DNA of 64,000 bases from Apostichopus japonicus. Lineage: Eukaryota; Echinodermata; Holothuroidea; Aspidochirotida; Stichopodidae. Of the stretch, positions 37,221 to 48,529 are shown one piece after another; position 1 is the first letter of the stretch; each line of letters starts with the position of its first letter. The stretch lies in NCBI RefSeq assembly GCF_037975245.1, contig NC_092573.1, forward strand, positions 12,254,501 through 12,318,500, written 5' to 3'. Both the position numbers and the translations under genes were made by a program. The notes below the pieces were generated by a model, which searched no databases, was not told where the DNA came from, and saw only the letters and a program-made list of their open reading frames with translations.

Positions 37221-37400
37221 AAAAAATGCCTTCTTATCTGCAAAGCTGATCGAATAATTATAGCCTGCATTCCACACACATTAGTTGTCATTGTTGTGAG
37301 TATGCTTGCTAAAAAATGCCTTCTTATCTGCAAAGCTGATCGAATAATTATAGCCTGCATTCCACACACCTTAGTTGTCATTGTTGTGAGTATGCTTGCT
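37221..37400. repeat. 90-bp direct tandem duplication
   Basis: Copies 37221-37310 and 37311-37400 match over the whole unit with one visible substitution (CACACACATT versus CACACACCTT). The near-identity implies a very recent duplication. The minus-strand open frame through both copies is explained by the in-frame 90-bp period. Confidence 0.9.
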
Positions 37401-38688
37401 GTCACTAACAGAGCTGGCTAAAGTTAAGCTAGCAGTACATGTAGTAGATCAGTTTTCATTTGTAGATAATTTCATGTAGCTTATACTGTGTATGAGGCAA
37501 ATTATGAGATTGGAGTACTACTGTACGTTATGAAAATGAAAGGATAAAATAGCCTACACTAGAATATTCTCTGGGCTAAAAACCTCAAGATATAAATCCC
37601 ATATTACCAATTCAGCCTTGTCTTCTAAATGTTACAAATATTTTGGGTTTGGGACATGGCGATGTTGTTTCTTTCCGTTTTTTGGAAATTTGAAGCATGT
37701 GTTTTTATTTTTTGTGTAGGTAACCCTTATATAAAACTGTGAGAAATTGGCAGAAAGAGATGCAAACTCTTTTTCATTTGTCTAGCATAGACTTTTATCA
37801 ACAAATATTGTGTAATTTAGGAGTGTTCATTAACAATATCATGAAATATGACTTGGTCCTTGCTCTGCCTGGATGGATATTAAGTTGGCTATTGTTTAAT
37901 TTTTTTATTTGGATTCATCAGTGACTGTATGAAAGGAAACAGTGCTCTATTGTACTTGCTTACAAGTGCTTCTCCTCATTCAAGATGTAATTATTGGTGA
38001 TTCACGTTTAGGAAGTCCTGTTTTCTTTGAAGTTTCAATAAATGACCATGGTACAGTGTATTCTTTCTAGAGTGAAAAAAACTTGTTGATGACATCAAAC
38101 TGTATAATAAATTCCTCAAATTTCTTCAAATGCATGCATAGATTGATTACTCACTGAAGTTGGAAAAGCTAATAAGTTGGTATTCATGTGTGTTCTGTGG
38201 TGTGCACACTTGATTGAGTTAGAAATTGTTACAAGTGTATTATGATTTTCATACTTTGTAAAGGACAAAGTTTTGACATCATTTACAGTTAATGATTTTG
38301 ATCTATCAGCTCAAATCCAAAACCATACTATTTTAAGGATACTGAATGAGATTGTATCAGGTATGAAACTATTAGTGTCCTGTCCAAAGAGTTAATGTAT
38401 TTACGGAAATTCTTTAGAGTTTTTAGTTTTAATTAATTTATGAACTCACTGTTGGTCTCTCTTCCCTTTCTTCATGTTATGTCCTAGATTGGATTTCATG
38501 TCCCCCATGGACATTAGAAACAAATTAAAACAGTTTACCTCCATGTGACTAGTAAACTTAATGACTGATTTCAAATGAAGCATTCTTTTTCCATTTCTAT
38601 TTTTTGGCAGGAAAGTGATTACGTGTGCCATTAATTTGGGGAACTGAATTGTCATCAATTAAATTGTATTATATAATTACAAAACACA
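37401..38688. other. Upstream region of the THAP gene
   Basis: No coding exon was recognised. It probably contains the promoter and 5' UTR of the THAP gene. Confidence 0.4.
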
Positions 38689-41600
38689 ATGCCAAAGTGT
38701 CAAGTCTATGGTTGTCCAAACCAGCCAGGAGCCTGCAATAGTATCGATGGCAAAAAGAGAAGCTTCTTCATGATTCCAGATGGGCAGAAAAATCCACAGC
38801 TGTGCAGTATTTGGATCAGAAGCCTCGGACCGACAAAATATCATCCCAACACATTCCGATCGAATAAATGCAGGACTGTCTGCGAAGAGCATTTCACACC
38901 AGACTGTTTCCAAGAGGATAAATATGCCAAGCTTCTGGGTTACATACCTAACAGGAAACTGCTGAAACCTGGGGCTTACCCGACCTTAGTGGGTGAAAAA
39001 GCTTACGCCACTAGACTCAAGAGGCTTCATGCTAAAGAAAGGAAAAGGCAAGAGTTAGAAGCCAAAGTAAGTGTTGTCATGCTATTTATGAATTGTACTG
39101 CAAATATACTGTTTTAAATTGTAATCATAAAATGGATAAAAGTAGAATTGCAATTGAAAAGTAGAAATCACTTTAGATAAAGTGGGAAGGGAGTAGCAGA
39201 ATTGGCCAGTTGCTAAGAAATGTACAGTTAGAAATCACTTCTACATTAAGTGGGAAGGGAGTTCAGTAGCAGAATTGGCCAGTTGCTAAGAATGTACATT
39301 GCTAGAAAGGTTACCAGTTCACTCTATACAAGGTAGAAAGACAGTGCTTATGTCGTGAGGAGACAGGAAAAGTTTCTAACTCATAAATATACAAACCAAA
39401 CTTATGCTTTATGGATGTTGATGTATATTTTTGGCCGATGGTGACTTTTCAAAAGAAACAACATACAGCTTGTCCTGCAGTGTAGAAATTTAACTAGATT
39501 AATGTCCAACGGACTGAATGTAGAAATCAACATGTGAACTTTATTTTGACAAGTGCCATGTAGGAGAGCTAACTTTAACAGATGCTTGTGTTCTGTGTAA
39601 TATAAGACATTTACTGTGAATAAAACATAAGATGGTAGTTTTAAAATCTTCTGTACTTTTGTGTTTTCTCCCCCTCTTCACCAGCAATTGGCAACCACTT
39701 GCCATGCAGTGTGTAGCATGGACTCTTGCCAGGACGATTGTAGCTGTTGTTGGACAGAGGTCAATGAATTACCGGTCCTTCTGAAGGAAACTCAAGTAAC
39801 CGGGGCGATAGAAGACCACAACTATTGCTTCCCAAGGAAGATTGAACCAGAGGATGCATACAGAGTGAGTCAATGGCTTGCAGAGTATTTAAGTTTTATT
39901 TTTATGCTCAACTATTGGTTGTTTCTAAAGAGAGCCCATTGCAAACCCAAGAAATGATTGGTTGTCATATGATCCTTCTTTCAGCATTTCATTTAGCCTA
40001 TAATAAGAGCTTGTCACTGCAAATACTTGCAGGATGGTTACTATGTATCAGCTATCCACTTCATTCAATTGCACTAGTTAACATACTTAAAGGCATTGAA
40101 GACTCACCCCAAACCGCGTGCGGCGCTCTGAAAAAGTTAACTTTCCGTTGCTTGCAAGTGAAGTTTTCTGCTTGTCGCTACAAAATGCAGACAGTAATGA
40201 AAAGTGATACCTTGTTATCTTTAGCTGGACCTGAGATGTCCATCGCTGTATCGTTTATACACTGTGCTGTGGGTATTGACCACAGCTGTATGTACTGACT
40301 GTACACTAGTGTCTTATTAACGAAGGTAGCAAGCTGTGCATATTTTTTGGGATCGATGGTGGTGTCGAACACTTCTGTTACACCTCATTCGAAACTAGGT
40401 CAGATTACCGGCATTAGACGTTTCTTTTTGCGCTCGTCTTCACACCCTTGAAAGTGAACCAGTTACTGAAATATCTCATCAATACATACACAATATCAGC
40501 CTGCCTTGTAATTAGTTCAACATGTTATTATACTATAAGTGCTCTGGTAATAAATCTTTTTTCAGCAAATCCAGATGTCTTTCATATTTTTTCAAGACTG
40601 AAATAGCGCCCTCACCACCCATTATAAATCACTAACACAAAAACTAAAAGCACAGGGCTGTATTGTGTATGGTAAAAACTCTCGTACTTACTGTACAGTA
40701 GAGGTCAATCCATGCTACAGTACACAATTACGTGGTTCAAATATTAAAGTATGCAACTCTCCAAGTGACAGTTATAAAAATCTGTCCCACCTGAAGCAAT
40801 GAGACAGAATACTGTAGTCAATGCAGTAGTCGACTGGGGAATTTCATTGAATGAGGTAGGGTACCGGGGTGTGGATGTAGAATACCACTTGCTTGAAATA
40901 TTTCGGTAAATATGTGTATTCCCAGTCAAGTTTCCTCTAAAAGTTTGCACCATTGCATTGTTGACTAGCTCTAGATTTGTGGATGTAAATACCACTTACC
41001 ACTCACTGGGAACATTTCAGTAAACAAACTTCCCAAGAGTAGAAAAAGTTTCCTGTAAAAGTCTGTACTATTGCAAGCCCATCAAAATGAATAATTGTGG
41101 CGGCAGTTTGCAACAAACCCACTTTAAAGTGAAAAAGCTTGTCATGAATTTCCTGAAATCTTATTCATTTCCGTGTTTTGGGTAATTACTTTGCTTTATG
41201 TAACAACCATATAAGTCTACTTTACTTTGAAAATGCTCTCCTTGAAATTAAACATAACTTGATTAAAAATTAGTAAATGTTGAGCTCAAGACAGCAAAGG
41301 ATCTGCTGGATATTATTAAACTTAAAGCATTAATTTACCTGTGAAGTCTAAATATTGAATTTATATATTGAATATTACTGTTACAGAGAATAGAGGTTGG
41401 TCTCACTGAAGAGCAAATGAGGCATCAATCGCTAGTAAGTAATCATTTACAGCAAATGGACATGAACGAAGAAGTTGCTAGCAGACCAGATGCTTCGGAG
41501 GTACTCACAACTATGCAATCATTGACCAGAGGTGTAGCATTTCCAGTACAAATAGGAAGGTCAGCGATTGGTTCCGACTCTGTAGTTGCAGATGAAGAGA

Positions 41601-44600
41601 TAACAATTGGATTGGAACCATTAGCAGACGTAAGCAGTTCACCTGAAAGATTACCACCTTCTGGTCATCCAGGACCTACACTTGAAACCAGGTACATCAT
41701 GGTAGATCATGGAACAACATCATATGGGGACCACTTTGCATCGACAAGGAAGAAAGGTGTGTTTCTTTTTCCTCAGGAACCTCGGGTGTCCTTGTAATGT
41801 CACAAGATTTCAATGCAGTTGGTCTATTTACTTTCCTAAAATTACATAATGATATGCCACCTCCCAAGTTTTCCCCTATAGATATTTTCTCAAGTAGCTT
41901 TTGCAAATCTGCATACAGTAGTATGAAGTATCTATCGTCCAGCCCACTATATTGTATAGTGGGCTGGAATGTTTCCCTGCATGGTATATTGCTATAATGG
42001 TAATTTCAACCAGCTACTGATATACATATATGGTAAATAACAATTATTGCCCAAAATTCTTAGCAAAGTTGGTTACTACAGACAGTTTGCATTGAAATTG
42101 TTGTGGTCGACACAATGTGTTACATTGAGAAGTTATAGACTTTATAAGATTTGTTGTGAACATATTTAGTGTTCATGTACTTAATGTTCTTGTAGATGTT
42201 AGAATCTAAACACAACGATTGTCAACCAGCTATTAGGGTTCAAAAAGAAATGTACTTTAAAGAACAGCCTATCAGTATAACAGAAAAATCCTACAAAGTA
42301 ATTCAATGACTCATTTTCTACCAGTATTTGTAGTATATTTACATTTGACATCCTGAATATATATGCCAACGATTGCCATCCGAATATATTTTATAACAAA
42401 TGCCCAATATGACTAATTTTAAGCTTAGAAAAATATGCCATATTGTTATTGGAAACTATTTGATATGCACAGGTTTAATAGTATCATGGAGTTGTGTGTT
42501 AATGATTGATCATAGCTTGAATATTGTTATTGCTTCTGTGGCTTTCTAATACCCTAAAACTATTTAACAGAGTTACTGATTAATGTGACTTTTAATCAAT
42601 TTTAATCAGTTAATTTGCTTCTGGTTTCAGAACCTGATGAAGAAGTCATTGTCAAACTAGAGGTCTTTGAATTTGAGCCAAATAGTGACGAGACTATCCT
42701 TGAATTTAAAGCATCAGTAGATTTAGATGAACTTAATGCTGGAGGTAAGCAGAGCTATTATCATCATGCTGGTATCATGGGTCAACCAAATTAACTTCCA
42801 GGTAGAATGTACAACAAAAGTGATAGCTGATGTCTCTTCCTTTACAATAGACATTACCAAAATTGTTGAATACTGTGAGCGATGTCCAAGTCAAATATTA
42901 GAGACATTTATCTGTGACTTGTAATTCCATCTAGTTCTATAGAATGATTGTAATTAGCTATCAAATATAACAAGTCTATAGAATCATACTTTCGCTACAT
43001 ACTGTATGGGTATATTTGGTTGATAATCTGAAATTGGATGGAGTTCTAATTAATAGAAGACTATTGTGATATTCCTGCCGAACCAAAATTAAGGGTTTCC
43101 TTAAATTTTAAAACCGTGGAATTTAAGTTTTGTATATATCTGGAAGGTTAAACAGGCAAGAGCTAAAGAGTAATTTTTCCTTCTAAGTTGAGATATATGA
43201 TAATATTTGGAAGATTTAGAGTGTATTTTTGATACTGTTTATTTGCAAGTTGGTTTCCACCGAGAGTGTCAAAATTCTGAACCATCAAAGCTGTGTATTT
43301 TTAATACCAGTTTACATTGTTTCATTTCGCTGTTATGACTTGTAGATAGTTTAGAATCAAATACAACTTTCTACTTACTGTATTTTAAGAGAAGGAAAGT
43401 GACCAGATTTTTGAAATTATGGAAAAACAACTTAGTGTGGGTTAAACGGTTTGATATATTGGATACATCAATGTGCATTGTTTTGTTTGTTTGTCTTGTT
43501 GTTATGGTATGTAGCAGGGATGTAAGTCTTCCGGATTTTTACGGAAATCCGGTTTTTTTTTAATTCCAATAAGTCTTCCGTATTTTTACGGAAATCCGTT
43601 TTTTTTTTTAATTCCAATAAAGTTCCACAAAATTGTTCGAATATCAAAGACACAACGCGGCAAAAATGCCTGGCCCGTTGCAGCAAGCTAACTTCAATTT
43701 TCACTCATCGATCACTCAAAATACCATTTCCAGTTTCGCATCATCGCATTGCACTGTACAACATTGTGCCATGTGAATATCGTTGCGTACGTGCGAACTT
43801 CAAATCGCTATAGCTAATTTCTGTCGTTGAAAAACCTTGCCTAATTCATGTTGATTGGACTGCTAATTAATATCTTCGTAACTGCTGGTGCTCGACATAA
43901 GTTTTGGAATTAACGCTTGTGATATTTGTGAGCGGCGGAAATCTACGGGATACGCATATGAAAGTCGATATTTGTGATCGCATTCGAATGTGAGACTGTT
44001 TTTTATTCCGTAGTTCGCTGCGACGTATTCGTAACTTTGAGCTAGCCTAACATAACGATAGTGTGTAAGTAGTAAGAACTAGGGGTAGGATGTGTTAGCG
44101 CTAATACTTCTAAGCTAGCCTAACATACAGTAACGATAGTGTGTAAGTAGTCAGAGCTAGGAGTAGGATGTGTTAGGACGGCATTCACCTGGGGTCTCCG
44201 AATATTTTTCCGTTTTTTTTTTTGGGCTGCACTTACATCCCTGATGTAGTCCTAAGAGGCCAAACCCAAAAAATAGCTCAAGATTCCTACATAACATTGA
44301 TTCATCATGTCTATCTATAGGTGCACTACATAGACCTATTGTTTGTTAGACTCTTTCTCACATCATATTCATTTTTTCAAAACTTTTGTGCCAGTTTAAG
44401 AAAGACAAAAGCCAGTACAAATATCAGTCCCAGTATTGGTAAATAACGTCTCACTCTGGTTAAAATCTCTCAAATCGACGCTATGTCGACACTTAAATCG
44501 TCGATATTAAATCGACACTAATAAATGTCGATTTTACAGATGGTATCATACTCACAATGCAGTATAGTACCTGCAGATGCTTAGCATTAATTGTGTTCAG

Positions 44601-46873
44601 TTCAGTATTGCAAGTGTGTTATGAAGGAACAATGAATTACGTACAGTAGATCCAATGTGTGAAATTATCATGTAATTAGTCAAAGAAGCAGATCATTTCC
44701 AGCAGTCAAATTAATATGGTAATTGCATTTATGGTATAGGGAAGAATGGACATTGATTGAAATTTATATCGCCCTTTTAGGCAGGAAATTTGTCTTTAAT
44801 AGGTATGATTTTGCGTTCTAATTGGATTGCCGGAAACATATTACTTGTATCCATGGCAATTATAGATTTAACTCCCCCCTGGAAACAATGAAATTAAGTT
44901 TTCTACTGTATGTTGTAATTTATATAATTTGTGTCATGAATAATTTTCGCAAAACGATCAAATTTGGAATCACTCAAGGACATTATAACCGTAGCTCGTT
45001 GAATATCGGTCAGTTATGCACAAAATTCTCTCATAGGATAGTTATCATCATAAGCAACAATTTCATTCAATTGGAATATATGTGCAATATTATGCAATAT
45101 CTCTGTCATATTAGTGGACTATTAATTGAGCATTATCTAGCATTACATATATTCACATCTTTTTATTTCTTGTCCACAGTCTGACAATAATTGTATGCAT
45201 CTTACTTGCTAAGTACCATTTTTCAGAAATGGGGTGAGTATGATAATAAACTTCACTTTTCTGCTGCATGAGAGGCTGTCTATTTGTTCTCTGTCCTAAG
45301 AGATAATGAACCTTTAGCCTGTCTAGTTATTATTTTGTGTAAAAGTAAGTTGGCCTGACGTTTCGATCCTAGCAGGATCTTCTTCAGAGGCTAAATGACA
45401 AGTAACAGTAACAGAATGGACAAAAACATGAACAGAACAAAGACAGGTTAATGAGCATGGTGAACACAAAGAGATAGATGTAAGGGGATTAGTAGACAAG
45501 GGATGGAGAGAAGAAAGAAAGAAACCAGCAGGGGAAGAGGAAAGTTAGGAGGTAGCTATTATTTTGGAATGACAAAGTCAATACATAATATTAAATCTAT
45601 CTGCTTCAGTATTGTCAAAGCTTTTAAAGTGTTTGCATATGCCACAAGTTTTATGAAAGAGGTGATTTACAACATTTAGAGTGAAACACAAACATGTTTC
45701 TGGCAAACGAACTAATAATGAGTTGAAGGCTTTGTCTTCGGTCAAGTTATTGCCAACTTGGATTCTGTTATTTTTATTTTTGTGTAACAGTTAATTAACA
45801 AGGAGAACACATGAGAAATTTTCAACAAGAACAGTGCCTTAACAGGCCTACAATTTCAAAATGTTAGCAACTTGCTAAGTAATACCAATTTTCGACTGGC
45901 TTAATTCAAATTTACACTTGCATTTTCTTTGAATTAATATGCAAATGCAACATTACTTTTGCACTGGCAGATAAATGTCAGTGCCTATTTTTTTTCTACT
46001 GGCAAAGAGTGAAATCCAATGGCATGTAGCCAGTAAATAGCCATAATTTCGAGGCCTGCTTAATAATGAGAAACATGTGCACAACATTTCGTTTAACATG
46101 GCATGCTTTTTCAGCAACTTTCTTGTGGTAGAATACCAATTATAAATCAGTTTAGTAACTGGAATAATAAAATTTTTCCCAAATTAATCTCACTTAGTCG
46201 ATATCATGTAAACCACATATTTGCCTATTGGAAGGTATAATTGTAGCAATGGCATCATAATTGCTGTCACAAGAAAATGACTCAATTTACTGATATTTAG
46301 CGGATCCCTAACTGAAACTCCAAATGAAAAGCCACATAGCTGAAGTTAAGAAAATTGGATACATTTCTTCAAAAGCAATCATAAAATATTAAAGTAGAAT
46401 TTTTCAACATTTTTATAGCAGGTCTAGACTATCAGTTAGGATGGTGCTCTGATTGTCAGAGGCAAATTCATAGCTCTTACTTCATCTTTTTGGATGAGGT
46501 GTAATACTTCAATGCATCTCCTCATATAAAAATCCCTCTTATTACCTGAGAGTGAATATGATGAAAGTGGATTGGTCGTTACTTTGATTAAGCAACACAA
46601 CCACCTACCGTACTATGTGATCAGAGAACCATTTGACTGATATCATAATTTTACATGCACTCAGAATTATTCCTTTCCGAATCCAGTTATTAATTTCAAT
46701 CTCATGTTAACAGGATGCCTATTCAACGCCCTCACTGCTTGGATAGAACAACTGCCATAAACCAGGGTTTCTCTCCTTTCAGACGGGCATTCATTCAGGA
46801 TGGGATACCATTCACAGATTATCAGCAGTTACAGTATGGGATCTTGCTGCAGTCCTACCTAGGTTGCCTGTGA
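38689..46873 (+). CDS. THAP-domain zinc-finger protein (six inferred exons, 379 aa)
   Basis: Exons: 38689-39066, 39685-39864, 41387-41756, 42631-42744, 45227-45233 (7 nt), 46783-46873 (TGA); total 1140 nt in frame. The first exon encodes a complete THAP domain, a sequence-specific DNA-binding C2CH zinc finger: Cys4-x4-Cys9 ... Cys65-x2-His68, with the conserved Pro30, Trp42 and a GAYPTL form (95-100) of the AVPTIF box. The 55-residue Cys9-Cys65 spacing is slightly longer than usual. A basic, probably helical stretch follows (~107-126). Exon 2 holds a Cys-rich segment (eight Cys within about 18 residues). Exons 3-4 encode acidic, Ser-rich, probably disordered sequence. I could not assign it to a numbered THAP family. 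Exons 1-2 are firm, 3-4 likely, and the last two are inferred from frame and splice consensus. Start ATG has A at -3. Confidence 0.75.
39162..39302. repeat. Tandem duplication of ~67 bp, two copies
   Basis: TAGAAATCAC begins at 39162 and 39229, and both copies continue through GTGGGAAGGGAG and GCAGAATTGGCCAGTTGCTA. They differ by small indels. They lie in THAP intron 1. Confidence 0.8.
40087..40451 (+). mobile_element. MITE-like element, copy A (THAP intron 2)
   Basis: The left end TTAAAGGCATTGAAGACTC and the right end, inverted, TTCAAGGGTGTGAAGAC form imperfect terminal inverted repeats. The interior matches the element at 54991-55386 in opposite orientation over nearly its full length, apart from an internal deletion of about 30 bp. 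There is no coding capacity. TTAA at the termini would suit a piggyBac-type target, but the superfamily is unproven. Confidence 0.7.
41939..41967. repeat. Perfect 13-bp hairpin with 3-nt loop
   Basis: CCAGCCCACTATA and its exact reverse complement flank TTG in THAP intron 3. The GC-rich base makes it a stable cruciform or RNA stem. No known element could be assigned. Confidence 0.85.
43515..44243. mobile_element. 729-bp non-autonomous TIR element with target-site duplication (THAP intron 4)
   Basis: Terminal inverted repeats CAGGGATGTAAGT (43515-43527) and ACTTACATCCCTG (44231-44243) are exact, and ATGTAG flanks both ends (43509-43514 and 44244-44249) as a target duplication. Inside are a ~47-bp tandem duplication with a self-complementary core (TTCCGGATTTTTACGGAA type) near the left end and a second duplication (about 44039-44100 and 44113-44178). 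No transposase fragment is visible. The CAGGG terminus is like hAT elements, but those make 8-bp duplications, so the class is open. Confidence 0.85.
45350..45394 (-). ncRNA. Hammerhead-ribozyme-like motif of a Penelope-type retroelement relic (THAP intron 5)
   Basis: Read on the minus strand: stem I strand TTAGCCT, core CTGAAGA, one extra A, stem II GATCCT-GCT-AGGATC, core GAAA, then C-GTC (cleavage triplet GTC), then stem I strand AGGCCAA. Stem II pairs perfectly and stem I pairs 6 of 7. The core blocks CUGANGA, GAAA and NUH appear in type I hammerhead order with a minimal, self-complementary ACGU stem III, as described for ribozymes of Penelope-like elements. The extra A between CTGAAGA and stem II departs from the strict consensus. 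Flanking sequence to ~45560 may be more of the same relic. Confidence 0.6.
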
Positions 46874-48498
46874 TCATTTATTGAATAAGAAGTATTCTAC
46901 AAACTAAGAACATTTCATTGTTTCACCTCAATTTGAGATAAATGCACATACTGTATTAATACAGAAACATCGATCCATTTTTAAAGTACTGAATCACAAA
47001 ACTTTATGGCGCTATTATTTGTTGTCTGTATATATGTGCTAATCATACAGATATGATAGTTTGCTCAAATTTAAGAGTGAAGAGATTTTGAAAAGAAAGC
47101 GAATGGTTGAAACTTTGAAGCAAGGATGAGGAGTTACTTCATTGAGTCTGTGTTATGCTCGATTGCATCCTTACACATAGACAGTTATTGACAAAGCTTT
47201 GTATTCCAAAAGAAAAAATATTATGTCTGTCTTACAAACATTCAATGGTTTACATTTCGAAGCCAATTAAAAGGCAGAATGACTTCAAAAATAGTTTGAG
47301 TGATTTTAAATTTGTATATAAATTATGTTTTAAATTTTAGAATTGTACACTTGTTGTCTTAAGACACAGTAGATAGATTCAGGAAATTAGTTTAGTTTCC
47401 ACTTTGACAAAGAGCTTGAAGATATATCCTAACATAAAACATATGTATCTATTTTGAAAATATAAAAATTTACAATTTTTTTGGGCACAAATGAACAATT
47501 TTATAGTGTTTTGGTATATGTGTATTTTCTTCCTTCTTTTTGTTGAAGCAAAAGATATTTTTGTAGATGTATTTGTATCAGCTGCTGTAGGTAATTTTTA
47601 TTTTATTCAATTTGCTTCTTTATCTATTTAAAAGCAATCTCGAGGATTTCAAAGATAAGTTTGACAATGAATTCAGAATGTAGTTGCCAATAAGAGTAAT
47701 GTTTTATGTATGAGCTTAATATTGCATACGTGTTTGACAATTGCACCATTACACAAATTAATTTTCAATTCAAGTAGTGCACGAATACTTGTAAGATTAA
47801 TCAATAATCAAATAATAATCAAATAATCAAATTACCCTTATTGAGAGAGCTGCGACAAGGTCCCTGGTAACACGAAGGTTTACCAGCAAACTCTTGTTAT
47901 GTAGTAAAAACACTGCAACTGAGCAATCCAACATTTTTCTGATTTTTGATAAGATATTATCTTGTTATCTAAACAATTTACTGAAAAATGTCAACTTATG
48001 GGGCAAAGCTTTTCTTATGTTGATGGCACTTTTAAGCTTCCGTAGTAATCCTTAATTGGGTAAAGAAATGCAAACTTAGTGTGAAAAGTTAGTAAAGCAC
48101 CCTCACGTCTTGTAAATTTAACCTAACACACTGAAACAACTGTATCGGTTTAAATCAGTCCTCGTAGGCAAGTTTTCCTTGTATGGGACTACAAAGTGCA
48201 TGACGTGATTGTAACCAGTGAATAAAAAAGATTCTCATTGATGGGTTTGTCTTTTTCAAACGTTGAGTATAGACGTGCATTGTTCACAAGTTACTTATTA
48301 TCCACCATACATAGTTACAATGACAACCGAGGTGGGAACTAAAAGTGGTGAAATGACAAATGCTGATTTTGTTCAGTGCAGAGTTCATGAATGAAGAGTG
48401 GGAGTAAGAAACAAGTGTATCCAACAAGCAAGTATACATTGAGAGTGTTTGCGATGAGATATGCAACTCATGGGATTGCTCTGTTTAATTTGTTAACG
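46874..48498. other. Downstream of the THAP gene; no feature recognised
   Basis: AT-rich sequence that probably includes the THAP 3' UTR. No exon or named repeat was seen. Confidence 0.45.

Positions 48499-48526
<28 letters not shown>
48499..48526. repeat. (TA)n microsatellite
   Basis: An uninterrupted TA dinucleotide run of about 28 bp. Confidence 0.95.

Positions 48527-48529
<3 letters not shown>

Noticed and set aside
44822-45184. 120-codon plus-strand frame in THAP intron 4
   Set aside because: It has AT-driven composition with hydrophobic and Ile/Tyr excess, no splice frame that fits the THAP exons, and no recognised domain.
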